Assembly: GCF_002419815.1 (NCBI RefSeq)
Contig: NZ_DIGV01000041.1
Span: 62,001-126,000, forward strand
DNA: 64,000 nucleotides
Reading direction: 5' to 3'
From: Brevundimonas sp. UBA5713
Lineage (GTDB): Bacteria > Pseudomonadota > Alphaproteobacteria > Caulobacterales > Caulobacteraceae
In this document: one piece after another, positions 37,477 to 46,864 of the stretch
Layout of the letters: each line of letters begins with the position of its first letter
Numbering within the stretch: the first letter of the stretch is position 1
Notes under the pieces: model-generated
Database searches by the model: none
The model's input: only the letters and a program-made list of their open reading frames with translations
Told to the model about the DNA's origin: nothing
Translations under genes and position numbers: made by a program

Positions 37477-38535
37477 TCAGGCCGCGTCCGACATCTCGTC
37501 TTCTGCACAGGTGACCTGATTGCGGCCATTGCGCTTTGAGGCGTAAAGGGCGGTATCGGCGCGTTCGATAAGTTGCTGATGCGTATCGCCCGGCTGGCGC
37601 AGGGCATAGCCCGCAGAGATCGTCACTACACCAAGATCGTCATTGGTCGACCGACGGCGCAGGGCACGCGAGGAAATCTCCAACCGCAGAGCATCCAGGG
37701 CCGCGTGAACCTCGTGAGCAGCCTCACGCGGGAAGATCAGGGCGAACTCCTCGCCGCCATAGCGGGCCGCGACCCTCGGCGGATACGCCATGCGCGACAG
37801 TGCCGTCGCCACATACCGCAGCACCTGATCACCGGTCTGATGGCCCCAGTTGTCGTTGAAGCGTTTGAAGTGGTCGATATCGACCACGGCCAGCGCCAAT
37901 GATGTCCCGCGCTGATCGGCTTCGGCGCACAGGCGGTTCAGTTGCTCGTCAAACGCCTTGCGGTTCGCCAAGTTGGTCAGGCCATCTGTCATAGCGTCGC
38001 GGCGTACCTGTTCCAGATGCTCGCGCAGCTTGCTGACTTCGGTGTGCGAAGACTCCAGACGCTTCTCCAGCACATTGGTGTGGCGTTGTATCCGGCGCGT
38101 GGCTTGTGTCAGGATGTCGACAACATCACCCAACGAGGTTTCTGCTTCCGGTCCGGACATGCGCTCGGCGGCGTCGGCCAGAGTTTCGCCGTACTGGATC
38201 TGAACCTGACGCGCCTTGTCGATAGCGGTTTGTACCGCCGACAGTTCTCGGCCCAGCACTGCGCCGGCGTCACGGATTTCCTCGGACAGGCGACTGCGCG
38301 GGAGGAATTGATTGGCAAGCGTCTCGGCCACGCCCTCGGTAAAGGGCTGACCGCATTGAAGGGCTTTGTCCAATTCCTTCGCCAGCGGACAGTCAGGATC
38401 GCCGACATAGTGCAGCCAAAGCTCGAAATTAAGCGGTGTCGGCCAGACGCCATGTTCGCGCATGGAATCGATGGCCGACTTGGCCAGATCATAGGCTTCA
38501 GGACCGCGTACGGTCAGTTCGACCTGTGCGTTCAT
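37477..38535 (-). CDS. Diguanylate cyclase, DgcB-like
   Basis: A 352-residue soluble protein. The N-terminal helical region (about 1-170) matches the alphaproteobacterial type that opens AYDLAKSAIDSMREHGVWPTP; a coiled coil (about 130-180) leads into the GGDEF domain. The active site is ARYGGEEFALIF (about 272), so it should make c-di-GMP. The inhibitory I-site RxxD is absent: the four positions read YPPR. Its place beside an RhlE-like helicase recalls Caulobacter dgcB, but orthology was not tested. Confidence 0.88.
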   Translation of the reverse strand: MNAQVELTVRGPEAYDLAKSAIDSMREHGVWPTPLNFELWLHYVGDPDCPLAKELDKALQCGQPFTEGVAETLANQFLPRSRLSEEIRDAGAVLGRELSAVQTAIDKARQVQIQYGETLADAAERMSGPEAETSLGDVVDILTQATRRIQRHTNVLEKRLESSHTEVSKLREHLEQVRRDAMTDGLTNLANRKAFDEQLNRLCAEADQRGTSLALAVVDIDHFKRFNDNWGHQTGDQVLRYVATALSRMAYPPRVAARYGGEEFALIFPREAAHEVHAALDALRLEISSRALRRRSTNDDLGVVTISAGYALRQPGDTHQQLIERADTALYASKRNGRNQVTCAEDEMSDAA

Positions 38536-38555
38536 AGGTTTTCCCCCACCAAGGG

Positions 38556-38574
38556 GTTCTACATACGTTAGAAC
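38556..38574. promoter_or_regulatory. Dyad GTTCTA-N7-TAGAAC upstream of the GGDEF gene
   Basis: Perfect 6-base arms, 20 bp upstream of the diguanylate cyclase start and 38 bp after the helicase stop. It may be an operator in a separate promoter for the cyclase gene. Confidence 0.35.
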
Positions 38575-38612
38575 TCGTAACGGCGAGGTTAAACCTGTGC
38601 GTGAACGATTCC

Positions 38613-40205
38613 TTACGCCGGAATGACAACCGGACGGCGAAGGAAGCTGGGGATGTCGTCGCCGAAAGCCAAGCTGTGGGTGGCGATCTTCTGGCTGTCC
38701 TGTGGCGTGGACTTCGCCACCGCCTGAGACGCGGCACCTTCCGACTTGCGGTTGTTGCCACGGCGCGAACGGCCCTTGGTCGGCTTGGCTTCTGCGTCGG
38801 GTTCGACTGCGACGGCGTCGTCGGCGATAAAGGCATCGGCAGGCAGGGCGTCGGCTTCAACGATCACCGGCGTTTCGATGGCGCTATCCGGCTTGCGACG
38901 GGTGCGGCTGCGACGGCTGCGTTTTTCGTCGGCGGGCGGATCGCCTTCCAGAGCCACGATGGGCGCTTCGGCTGCATCCGTTTCAGCCTTGGGTTCGCGG
39001 GTGCGTTCGCGGCGGCCACGGCCAGAGCGGCCTTCGCTGCTGCGCGGCGCGCGATCTTTAATGGCGGTGAAGTCGACGTCTTCCAGAGCCAGCTCGACCG
39101 GATCCTTCTTGATCAGCTTCAGCACCTTGTCCAACGACTTGTCGTCAGATGGGGTGGCGATCATGAAGGCCTCGCCCGTACGTCCGGCGCGGCCAGTGCG
39201 GCCAATGCGGTGCACATAGTCGTCGGCGTGATGCGGCACGTCATAGTTAAAAACGTGACCGACATCGGGAATATCCAGACCACGCGCGGCGACGTCAGAG
39301 GCGACCAGCAGCTTCAGCTCGCCGCTACGGAATTTGGCGAGTGTCTGCATGCGCAGCGCTTGATCCAGATCGCCGTGGATCGGTGCGGCGTCAAACCCAT
39401 GAACCGTCAGCGATTTGGCGACGATATCCACGTCCGACTTGCGGTTACAGAAGACGATGCCGTTCTTGATGTCCGAACGTTCGATCAGCATGCGCAGCGC
39501 GGTGCGCTTGGCTTTCGGATCGGAGACCGGCAGGCGGGTGATGTATTGCGTAATGGTATCGGCAGTCTGGGCCGGACGCGAAACCTCGATGCGGGTCGGG
39601 TCCTTCAGGAACTGCTGGGTCAGGCGGGTGATCTCCGGCGGCATGGTGGCCGAGAAGAACAAGGTCTGGCGACGCGGCGGCGTCAGTTTGAAGATGCGTT
39701 CGATATCGGGGATGAAGCCCATGTCGAGCATGCGGTCGGCTTCATCGACAACCATGGTCTCGACGCCGGTCAGCAGGATCTTGCCGCGCTCGAACAGGTC
39801 CAGCAGGCGACCCGGGGTGGCGATGAGCACGTCCACGCCCTTGTTCAGCATAGCGACCTGATCGCCCATCGACACGCCGCCGATCAGCAGCACCCAGCTG
39901 AGGCGCGTGCCCTTGGCGTATTTGGCGAAGTTCTCGGCCACCTGATCGGCCAGTTCGCGGGTTGGGCACAGCACCACGGCGCGCGGCATACGCGCCCGTG
40001 CGCGGCCAGTGGACAGGCGTTCGATCAGCGGGAGGGTAAAGGCGGCGGTCTTGCCGGTGCCGGTTTGGGCAATGCCCAGAACGTCGCGGCCCGTTAGGGC
40101 TACGGGAATAGCCTGCTCCTGGATCGGAGTGGCGTTGGTATAGCCTGTGTCGGCGATAGCCTGAAGGGTTGTGGGCGAGAGGCCCAGCTTGGAAAACTCG
40201 GTCAT
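38613..40205 (-). CDS. rhlE: DEAD-box RNA helicase, RhlE-like
   Basis: A 530-residue helicase. The Q motif is GYTNATPIQEQAIP, Walker A is AQTGTGKT (about 46-53), then VDEADRMLDMGF, SATMPPEI and HRIGRTGRAGRTG. The C-terminal 170 residues are Arg/Gly- and acid-rich and probably disordered, suitable for RNA binding. Such proteins act in ribosome assembly and mRNA decay. A 77-bp gap separates it from the downstream cyclase gene. Confidence 0.93.
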   Translation of the reverse strand: MTEFSKLGLSPTTLQAIADTGYTNATPIQEQAIPVALTGRDVLGIAQTGTGKTAAFTLPLIERLSTGRARARMPRAVVLCPTRELADQVAENFAKYAKGTRLSWVLLIGGVSMGDQVAMLNKGVDVLIATPGRLLDLFERGKILLTGVETMVVDEADRMLDMGFIPDIERIFKLTPPRRQTLFFSATMPPEITRLTQQFLKDPTRIEVSRPAQTADTITQYITRLPVSDPKAKRTALRMLIERSDIKNGIVFCNRKSDVDIVAKSLTVHGFDAAPIHGDLDQALRMQTLAKFRSGELKLLVASDVAARGLDIPDVGHVFNYDVPHHADDYVHRIGRTGRAGRTGEAFMIATPSDDKSLDKVLKLIKKDPVELALEDVDFTAIKDRAPRSSEGRSGRGRRERTREPKAETDAAEAPIVALEGDPPADEKRSRRSRTRRKPDSAIETPVIVEADALPADAFIADDAVAVEPDAEAKPTKGRSRRGNNRKSEGAASQAVAKSTPQDSQKIATHSLAFGDDIPSFLRRPVVIPA

Positions 40206-40415
40206 GTAGTCCTGTTGGACAGAGGAATAGCGCCAACGACGCCTTTAGCTGACGGAGCCGCCCCTCTTGGGCGAGCGGGCGGCGCGCATCGCCAGTCCTG
40301 CTCCGAGCATGGGGCGGTATAGGTAAAGCCCTACGCCACAGTCAACTTTTTTCGAAATCCATTGCTGTTTCACTTTCGTAGATCCTTGGCGTCGTGTGTC
40401 GCTTTGGAGATCGTG

Positions 40416-40802
40416 ATGAAACTGCTGGGTCTGGCGTTTGCGGGGGCGATCGTTGTGGGTGGGAGTCCGGCAATGGCCACTGAGGCCGGTATGCCGGCCA
40501 CATTCGGCAATACGATTGTCAGCACATATCGCGACGGCGGTCAGGTGCATCACTGGTTCGACGCCGATGGCCAATACCGCTCAAAGTTCAGCGACGGGCG
40601 CGAGCTCACGGGGCGCTGGACACTGGAAGGCAGGAAGTTGTGCCTTAACAATATTCGCCCGCGCCTGTTGGTCAGCCGCTTTTGCACCGACTATTTCGCC
40701 GCGCGGGTGGGCGACATCTGGTCGAGACGTGATCCGATCGGACGGCGGGTCGAAAACCGGTTGATCCGTGGGCGGCCGGGGCTGGAACGCAGCCCCGGCT
40801 GA
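40416..40802 (+). CDS. Small secreted protein of unknown function
   Basis: A 128-residue protein with a clear signal peptide (hydrophobic 2-14, predicted cleavage after AMA near residue 21). The mature part has HHWFDADGQYRSKFSDGRELTGRWTLEGRKLC, which resembles small beta-barrel lipocalin-like proteins, and ends in a basic tail. Two or three cysteines could form a disulfide. ATG 40416 has a GGAGA site. I do not recognise the family. It converges with topA. Confidence 0.75.
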   Translation: MKLLGLAFAGAIVVGGSPAMATEAGMPATFGNTIVSTYRDGGQVHHWFDADGQYRSKFSDGRELTGRWTLEGRKLCLNNIRPRLLVSRFCTDYFAARVGDIWSRRDPIGRRVENRLIRGRPGLERSPG

Positions 40803-40807
40803 CCGGA

Positions 40808-43459
40808 TCAGTCTTCGGCCTTGGCGGCCTTTTTGGCCGTAGCCTTCTTGGCCGCCGGCTTCTTGGCGGCAGTTTTCTTTTCTGCCGCAGGCTTCTTCTC
40901 GGCCGCGGCCTTTTTGGGGGCTGCTTTCTTGGCCGGAGCCTTCTTCTTGGGCGCAGCGCCAGCCTTTGCCGCCAGCAACGGCAAGGCCGCTTCCAGCGTC
41001 ATGGCTTCCGGCTCGGTGCCCTTCGGCAGGGTGGCGTTGACCTTGTTCCACTTTACATACGGGCCATAGCGCCCCGCCATGACCTGAACGGGATTGCCGT
41101 CCTCGGGGTGGTTGCCCAGTTCCTTCAGCGCAGCGGCACCCGCTCCACGCGCGCCACGCGAAGCGCGTTTTTCAGCCAGCAGCGCGACGGCACGGTTTAG
41201 GCCGACCTCGAACACTTCTTCGATGTCGGACACATTGGCGTAGGTGCCATCGTGCGCCACGAACGGACCAAAGCGGCCAAGGCCAGCGGTGATCGCCTTG
41301 CCGTCTTCGGGGTGTTCACCCACGACGCGCGGCAGGCTCAGCAGTTTCAGTGCGCGATCCAGATCAAGCGAGGCCGGCGACCAGCCCTTGGGCAGGCTTG
41401 AGCGACGCGGCTTGGCACCTTCTTCCAGCGCTTCGGTTTCCACATAGGGACCGAAACGACCGATCTTCAGGTTCACCGTCTTGCCGGTTTCCGGATCGAC
41501 ACCCAGTTCGCGGTCGCCGCTTTCGGCAGCGCCGTCCGCACCGTCAGGCGAAGCCACCGGACGGGTGTATTTGCATTCCGGATAGCGCGAGCAGCCGATA
41601 AAGGCACCGAAGCGGCTGGTCTTCAGGCTCAGCTGGCCTTCCTGACAGACAGGGCAGAGGCGCGGATCAGAGCCATCACCCTTGTCCGGGAAGATGTGGG
41701 CACCGAGGGCCTCGTTTAGATGGTCGAGGATCGCAGTCGTACGCAGTTCGCCTGCCGCTTGGGTCGCGGCATGGAAATCGCCCCAGAAGGAACGGAGCAG
41801 TTCTTTCCAGTCCAGATCGCCCGCTGACACTTCGTCGAGCTGACCTTCCAGCGCGGCGGTGAAGTCGTATTCCACCCATTTGGTGAAAAACTGCTCGAGG
41901 AAGGCGGTGACCAGACGGCCCTTGTCTTCCGGATAGAAACGGCCCTTGTCCATGCGGACGTATTCGCGGTCACGCAGGGTGGTCAGGATCGAGGCATAGG
42001 TCGACGGGCGGCCAATGCCGAGTTCTTCGAGCTTCTTGACCAGCGTCGCTTCGGAGAAACGCGGGGGCGGCTCGGTAAAGTGCTGGTCGGTGCGGATAGC
42101 TTGAACCTGTGCCTTCGCACCTTCCTTCAGCGCGGGCAGGCGGCCGCCATCGTCGTCTTCGTCCTCGGCACCCTTTTGCTTGTCGTCGCGACCTTCTTCA
42201 TAGGCGGCGATGAAGCCGTCAAAGACCACGACCTGACCGGTCGCGCGCAGGCCAGTCTGGCCATCGGGCGTTTCAATCTCGACCGTGGTGCGGTCCAGAC
42301 GGGCGCTCTCCATCTGCGAAGCGATCATACGCTTCCAGATCAGTTCGTACAGGCGCTGCAGGTCGCTATCCAGACGCAGTGTGTCGGGGCTACGTAGGAT
42401 GTTGGTCGGACGGATGGCTTCGTGCGCCTCTTGGGCGTTCTTGGCCTTGGTCTTGTAGTAGCGCGGCTCAGACGGGACATAGGCCGGACCAAAACGCTCG
42501 GCGATAGCCTCACGGGCCTGGGCAATGCCTTCCGGCGTCACATAGACGCCGTCGGTACGCATATAGGTGATCAGACCGCCGGTGTCGTCGACGCCCTCAT
42601 ACAGTTTCTGCGCAGCCTGCATGGTGCGCTGGGCGGTGAAGCCCAGCTTGCGGGCGGCTTCCTGTTGTAGGGTCGAGGTGGTGAACGGCGGGGCAGGCGA
42701 GCGCTTGGCCGGCTTCTTCTCGACCGACTTGATCGTGAAGTCGCCCGACGAAATAGCGTTACGGGCAGCGGTAGCCATGGCCTCGGACACGATGTCCAGA
42801 CGCTGTACGCGCTTGCCTTCGTGCTTCACCAGACGGGTGGTGAACGGCGGGCTGTCGGCGATCAGGTCGGCTTCAACCGACCAGTATTCCTGCGGCTTGA
42901 ACTTCTCGATTTCCATTTCGCGATCGACAACGATGCGAAGGGCAACCGATTGCACGCGACCCGCTGAACGGGCACCCGGCAGCTTGCGCCACAGAACCGG
43001 CGACAGGTTGAAGCCCACGAGATAGTCGAGTGCGCGGCGCGCCAGATAGGCGTTCACCAGCTCCATATCCACTTGGCGCGGATTGGCCATAGCCTCCAGA
43101 ACCGCCGATTTGGTGATCGCGTTGAACGTTACGCGCTCGACCTCGGTATCCTTGAGGGCCTTCTTCTTGTTCAGCACTTCCAGAACGTGCCAGCTGATCG
43201 CCTCACCCTCGCGGTCGGGGTCGGTGGCCAGAATAACGCGGTCGGCCTTCTTGGCCGCCTCGGCGATTTCCGACAGGCGCTTGGTGGCCTTGCCATCGAC
43301 TTCCCAGTGCATGGCGAAATCTTCGTCGGGCAGAACCGAGCCATCCTTCGACGGCAAGTCGCGGATGTGACCGTACGAGGCCAGAACCTTATAGTCCGAG
43401 CCCAGATACTTATTGATGGTTTTGGCCTTGGCGGGGCTCTCGACGATTACGAGATTCAT
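40808..43459 (-). CDS. topA: DNA topoisomerase I
   Basis: An 883-residue type IA topoisomerase that relaxes negative supercoils. It begins MNLVIVESPAKAKTINKYLG (Toprim domain), the active-site tyrosine is in GLITYMRTDGVYV (about 300), and zinc-ribbon/topo C-repeat segments follow, such as CPVCQEGQLSLKTSRFGAFIGCSRYPEC. The last 50 residues are a Lys/Ala/Pro-rich tail like histone H1 tails, common in alphaproteobacterial TopA. dprA lies upstream on the same strand. Confidence 0.96.
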   Translation of the reverse strand: MNLVIVESPAKAKTINKYLGSDYKVLASYGHIRDLPSKDGSVLPDEDFAMHWEVDGKATKRLSEIAEAAKKADRVILATDPDREGEAISWHVLEVLNKKKALKDTEVERVTFNAITKSAVLEAMANPRQVDMELVNAYLARRALDYLVGFNLSPVLWRKLPGARSAGRVQSVALRIVVDREMEIEKFKPQEYWSVEADLIADSPPFTTRLVKHEGKRVQRLDIVSEAMATAARNAISSGDFTIKSVEKKPAKRSPAPPFTTSTLQQEAARKLGFTAQRTMQAAQKLYEGVDDTGGLITYMRTDGVYVTPEGIAQAREAIAERFGPAYVPSEPRYYKTKAKNAQEAHEAIRPTNILRSPDTLRLDSDLQRLYELIWKRMIASQMESARLDRTTVEIETPDGQTGLRATGQVVVFDGFIAAYEEGRDDKQKGAEDEDDDGGRLPALKEGAKAQVQAIRTDQHFTEPPPRFSEATLVKKLEELGIGRPSTYASILTTLRDREYVRMDKGRFYPEDKGRLVTAFLEQFFTKWVEYDFTAALEGQLDEVSAGDLDWKELLRSFWGDFHAATQAAGELRTTAILDHLNEALGAHIFPDKGDGSDPRLCPVCQEGQLSLKTSRFGAFIGCSRYPECKYTRPVASPDGADGAAESGDRELGVDPETGKTVNLKIGRFGPYVETEALEEGAKPRRSSLPKGWSPASLDLDRALKLLSLPRVVGEHPEDGKAITAGLGRFGPFVAHDGTYANVSDIEEVFEVGLNRAVALLAEKRASRGARGAGAAALKELGNHPEDGNPVQVMAGRYGPYVKWNKVNATLPKGTEPEAMTLEAALPLLAAKAGAAPKKKAPAKKAAPKKAAAEKKPAAEKKTAAKKPAAKKATAKKAAKAED

Positions 43460-43553
43460 GACGCTCTATCAGGGAAAACGGGGCGCGAACGTGGTGGTGA
43501 CCGCGTCATAAGTCAATCCGCCTTGAGAAAGCGTGTCGACTAACGATGGTGTA

Positions 43554-43583
43554 TTGTAAAAAATTACAACCACAGGTTATAAA
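43554..43583 (+). promoter_or_regulatory. Candidate promoter with dyad TTGTAA-N4-TTACAA
   Basis: A perfect 6-base dyad (43554-43569) whose left arm could serve as a -35, followed 18 bp later by TATAAA (43578-43583). It lies 29 bp upstream of the small gene at 43612. Confidence 0.4.
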
Positions 43584-43611
43584 TAGCAAAGCTTGTGGTG
43601 GAGTAAGCACG

Positions 43612-43833
43612 ATGTCCAAAAGCGACGAAGCACAACCGCGAGGCAAGGCCGTTGTGACCGAGGCCAAGGGGCCATATCCCGCCGGTGTCGTCCATATGCG
43701 CGAATACGTGGGGGCCATGTCCAGCGAATTGGCGCAGATGGCCCGCACCCAGGGCGATGAAAAACTGGCCTGTATTCTTGATGTCGCCGCTGATCTGGCG
43801 CGCAATAACGTCATGGACGCTAGGACTGGCTGA
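43612..43833 (+). CDS. Small hypothetical protein
   Basis: A 73-residue soluble protein starting MSKSDEAQPRGK. The C-terminal half (about 28-65) is predicted helical: MREYVGAMSSELAQMAR and LACILDVAADLARN. ATG 43612 is preceded by GGAG. No membrane segment or signal is visible and I do not recognise the family. It ends inside the 3' end of the convergent dprA frame (14-bp overlap). Confidence 0.65.
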   Translation: MSKSDEAQPRGKAVVTEAKGPYPAGVVHMREYVGAMSSELAQMARTQGDEKLACILDVAADLARNNVMDARTG

Positions 43834-44909
43834 CCAAACCGCCCGACAACAGCGAGGCGCGCTGCATCAGGCTGAGTTCCAGCAGGGCGGCAGATACAGT
43901 CGCAGCCGGCAGTCCCAGCGCGCGGGCCAGTTCGTTTTGCGGTGTGGGCACGGGCGATAGCAGGGCTGCGATGCGCTCGACGACGTCTTCGGACACATCC
44001 TGCGGCTCGCACGCATCGAAGGGTGCGGCGGGCGGGTCGAACAGGGTGCGAAGCGTAGTGAAGGCGCGCTCTATGTCTTCGACGCCCTCGCAAAGGATGG
44101 CCCCGTTGCGCAGCAGGTCGTTGGTGCCTCGTGAGCGAGGGTCCAGAGGCGATCCGGGCACCGCAAATACATCGCGGCCCTGTTCGGCGGCGAGGCGCGC
44201 GGTGATCAATGAGCCGGACTTCAGTTCGGCCTCGACGACCACCACGCCCTTGGACAGGCCAGAGATAATGCGGTTGCGGCGTGGGAAGTCGCGGGCTTGG
44301 GCGCGGGCACCGACGGGGCTTTCGCTGACGATACAGCCCTGATCCACGATCTGTTCGTAGAGCGACTGGTTTTCGGGCGGATAGATATCGCTCACCCCGC
44401 CGCCGAGCACAGCGACGGTGCCGGACGTCAGACTGCCCGAATGGGCGGCAGTGTCGATGCCGCGTGCAAGGCCGGAAACCACCCCATAACCCATCTCACC
44501 CAGTTGCTGGGCCAGACCGCGCGCGATGCGCTGTCCACCCGCCGAGGCAATCCGCGCGCCGACGATAGCCACACTATCGCGGCTCAGAAGGCTGACGTCG
44601 CCGCGCGTCCACAACAGGGGCGGGGGGCGGGTCGATGGTGGTCAGGGATGTGGGATAGTCAGCGTCGCCCAAAACGATCAGACGTGCCGCGATCCGATCA
44701 CCTGCAGCGATCTCGTCCTCGATCAACGACAGCGGTGGCACGGTGTAGGCGCTGCGGCCATCGCGTTTGGCCAGATCGGGCAGGGCGCGAATAGCCTGTT
44801 CGGCAGAACCGAACCGTTTCAGCAGTTGGGAAAAGGTGACGGGACCGATCCTGTCGGTCCGCGCCAGCCGGAGGCGGGCAATACGCTCGGCCTCCGGCAA
44901 GGCCGTCAT
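43820..44909 (-). pseudogene. dprA: DNA processing protein DprA, interrupted by a one-base frameshift
   Basis: DprA loads RecA on incoming single-stranded DNA in transformation. The N-terminal part (MTALPEAERIARLRLARTDRIG...) reads from 44909 to near the sequence DPPPAPVV and then loses frame; the Rossmann part resumes as LLWTRGDVSLLSRDSVAIVGAR and continues to 43820 with GLARGIDTAAH, FPRRNRIISGLS and a C-terminal winged helix. The frame changes at a run of six G (44622-44627, plus strand). Removing one G restores a continuous protein of about 362 residues, the normal length. It may be a true mutation, phase variation or a sequencing error. Confidence 0.88.
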
Positions 44910-45559
44910 GCGGTCGGGGTCTCGGTCTTTTTGCCGCCGATGCGGGGCTCTTGGCCCTTCAGCAGGCGGCCGATGTTTTCGTGGTGGCGGATCCAGATCA
45001 GGATGGCCGCAAACACCGCCAGCAGCAGTATAGGCTGGGCCACCGGCAGGCCGATAGCCGCCACAGGAGCCAGCGCGATCAGTGGCGTCACCGCCGAGGA
45101 AATCAGCGCCGACAGCGACGAGATGCGGAACAGGAATGCACAGGCAATCCAGATGGCACCCGCGATCAGGCCCAGCGGCCAAGCGGCAGCCAACAGAAGG
45201 CCATAGAAGGTCGCTACGCCCTTACCGCCCTTGAACTTGAGCCAGACGGGGAACAGGTGGCCGAGGAAGGCCGCGCCACCGGCCAGCGCCGCCGCCACTT
45301 CGCTGCCTGTCAGATAACGGGCCAGCAATAGCGCCACCGCGCCCTTGCCCGCGTCCAGCAACAGAGTGGCGATCGCCAGATCCTTGCGGCCGGTGCGCAG
45401 CACATTGGTCGCGCCAATATTGCCCGAGCCGATCTTGCGCACATCACCGGCCCCAAAGGCGCGGGTCAGCACCACGCCGAAAGGAATGGAGCCCAGAAGA
45501 TAGCCCGCCAGTGTGACCAGACCGAGGGTCGCTGCGGCAGGGGCCGCCAGATCTTGCAC
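44906..45559 (-). CDS. plsY: Glycerol-3-phosphate acyltransferase PlsY
   Basis: A 217-residue inner-membrane enzyme using acyl-phosphate to make lysophosphatidic acid. The three active-site motifs are present: GYLLGSIPFG, KIGSGNIGATNVLR and FKGGKGVAT, with five or six membrane segments. It overlaps dprA by four bases (ATGA) and lies 12 bp after the pyrC-like gene on the minus strand. Confidence 0.95.
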   Translation of the reverse strand: MQDLAAPAAATLGLVTLAGYLLGSIPFGVVLTRAFGAGDVRKIGSGNIGATNVLRTGRKDLAIATLLLDAGKGAVALLLARYLTGSEVAAALAGGAAFLGHLFPVWLKFKGGKGVATFYGLLLAAAWPLGLIAGAIWIACAFLFRISSLSALISSAVTPLIALAPVAAIGLPVAQPILLLAVFAAILIWIRHHENIGRLLKGQEPRIGGKKTETPTA

Positions 45560-45571
45560 TTTGATTCGCTC

Positions 45572-46864
45572 CTATTGGCGTTGATCGTGAACGATGCGGC
45601 CGTCCACCATCGTGAGCAAGACCTTGCCTTGCAGTCGGCGACCATCAAAGGGCGAGTTTTTAGACTTCGACTTCAACCTGGACGCGTCCACGACGATGGG
45701 CGCACCGGCATCGAACAGCACCAGATCAGCGGGAGCGCCTTCGGCGATAACGCCGCTGGCGAGGCCAAGCAGGCTGGCCGGACCGTGCGTCATCGGGCGC
45801 AGCACGTCGATCAGGTCGATGCCGCTTTCATGGTGCAGATTGCTGATAGCTGCGGCAAGCAGGGTCTCCAGACCCACGGCACCCGGCTCGGCCTCGGCGA
45901 ACGGACGGCGCTTGTTTTCCGCCGGTTCGGGGCAGTGGGCCGAGGTGATGACGTCGATCAGGCCATCGCGGATGCCCTCGATCATGGCCTGACGGTCGTC
46001 TTCGGTGCGAAGCGGCGGATCGAGGCGATAGAAGGTCCGGTAGTCGCCAATATCGATCTCGTTGAAGCACAGGTGGTTGATCGACACAGAGGCGGCGACC
46101 TCCAGACCACGGGTGCGGGCACGGGTCAGCACTTCCAGCGCGCCCTCGGTTGAAATCTGGTCAACCAGATAGCGGGCACCGGTCTGCTCCACCAAGGCCA
46201 GATCGCGTTCAAGCTGGATGCGTTCGGCTAGCGCAGGCTGGGCGGACAAACCAAGACGCGTGGCCAGCTCACCGGCGGTGGCGACTGTACCTTCGCTCAG
46301 CCACGGCTCGGTCGGACGGCAGGCGATCAGGGCGTTAAAGGAGGCCGCATAGCTCATCACCCGTTGCAGGGTGCGGGTGTTGCGGATCACGTGATCGACG
46401 TCGGTGAAATATAGCGCGCCGGCTTCGTCCATCAGCCCGATTTCGGCCATGCGCTCGCCCGCGCGACCTTGGGTGGCGGCTCCGGCGGCGCGGACATGCA
46501 CCAGATCGAGCGCCGCGCCGCGACGCTGGATATGGTCAATCATGGCCGGATCGTCGATAGCCGGATCGGTGTCGGGCTGCACGACAATGGTCGTCACGCC
46601 GCCAGCGGCCGCCGACAGAGCCGCCGATTTCAGCGTTTCCTTTGGTTCATTACCCGGTTCGCCGGTCTTTACGCGGATGTCGATCAAGCCCGGTGCGAGG
46701 CAGCGTCCTTGGGCATCGATGATGTCTGCACTGCTGGGTGCGGTTTGGCCCGCGCCGCGCAACACTTGTACGATCTTGCCGTTTTCGATCACGACACCGC
46801 CCGGACCGTCATAGTCCGTGGCCGGATCGATCAGGCGGGCATTCAGAATGGCTGTCTGGGTCAT
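45572..46864 (-). CDS. pyrC: Dihydroorotase-like protein without zinc ligands (pseudo-DHOase)
   Basis: A 430-residue amidohydrolase-fold protein annotated as dihydroorotase in relatives. Active enzymes have PGxIDxHxH; here the stretch is APGLIDIRVKTGEPG, so both metal histidines are replaced. The late catalytic TDHAPH is SAHCPEP. Such PyrC-prime proteins are known in pseudomonads to be inactive partners that hold aspartate transcarbamoylase together. Its one-base overlap with pyrB (TAATG) fits that structural role. A catalytic dihydroorotase must then be elsewhere in the genome. Confidence 0.9.
   Translation of the reverse strand: MTQTAILNARLIDPATDYDGPGGVVIENGKIVQVLRGAGQTAPSSADIIDAQGRCLAPGLIDIRVKTGEPGNEPKETLKSAALSAAAGGVTTIVVQPDTDPAIDDPAMIDHIQRRGAALDLVHVRAAGAATQGRAGERMAEIGLMDEAGALYFTDVDHVIRNTRTLQRVMSYAASFNALIACRPTEPWLSEGTVATAGELATRLGLSAQPALAERIQLERDLALVEQTGARYLVDQISTEGALEVLTRARTRGLEVAASVSINHLCFNEIDIGDYRTFYRLDPPLRTEDDRQAMIEGIRDGLIDVITSAHCPEPAENKRRPFAEAEPGAVGLETLLAAAISNLHHESGIDLIDVLRPMTHGPASLLGLASGVIAEGAPADLVLFDAGAPIVVDASRLKSKSKNSPFDGRRLQGKVLLTMVDGRIVHDQRQ

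Noticed and set aside
44574..45182. Possible separate gene spanning the dprA N-terminus and part of plsY
   Set aside because: Only the portion from 44909 is DprA; the upstream codons are an out-of-frame reading of plsY.
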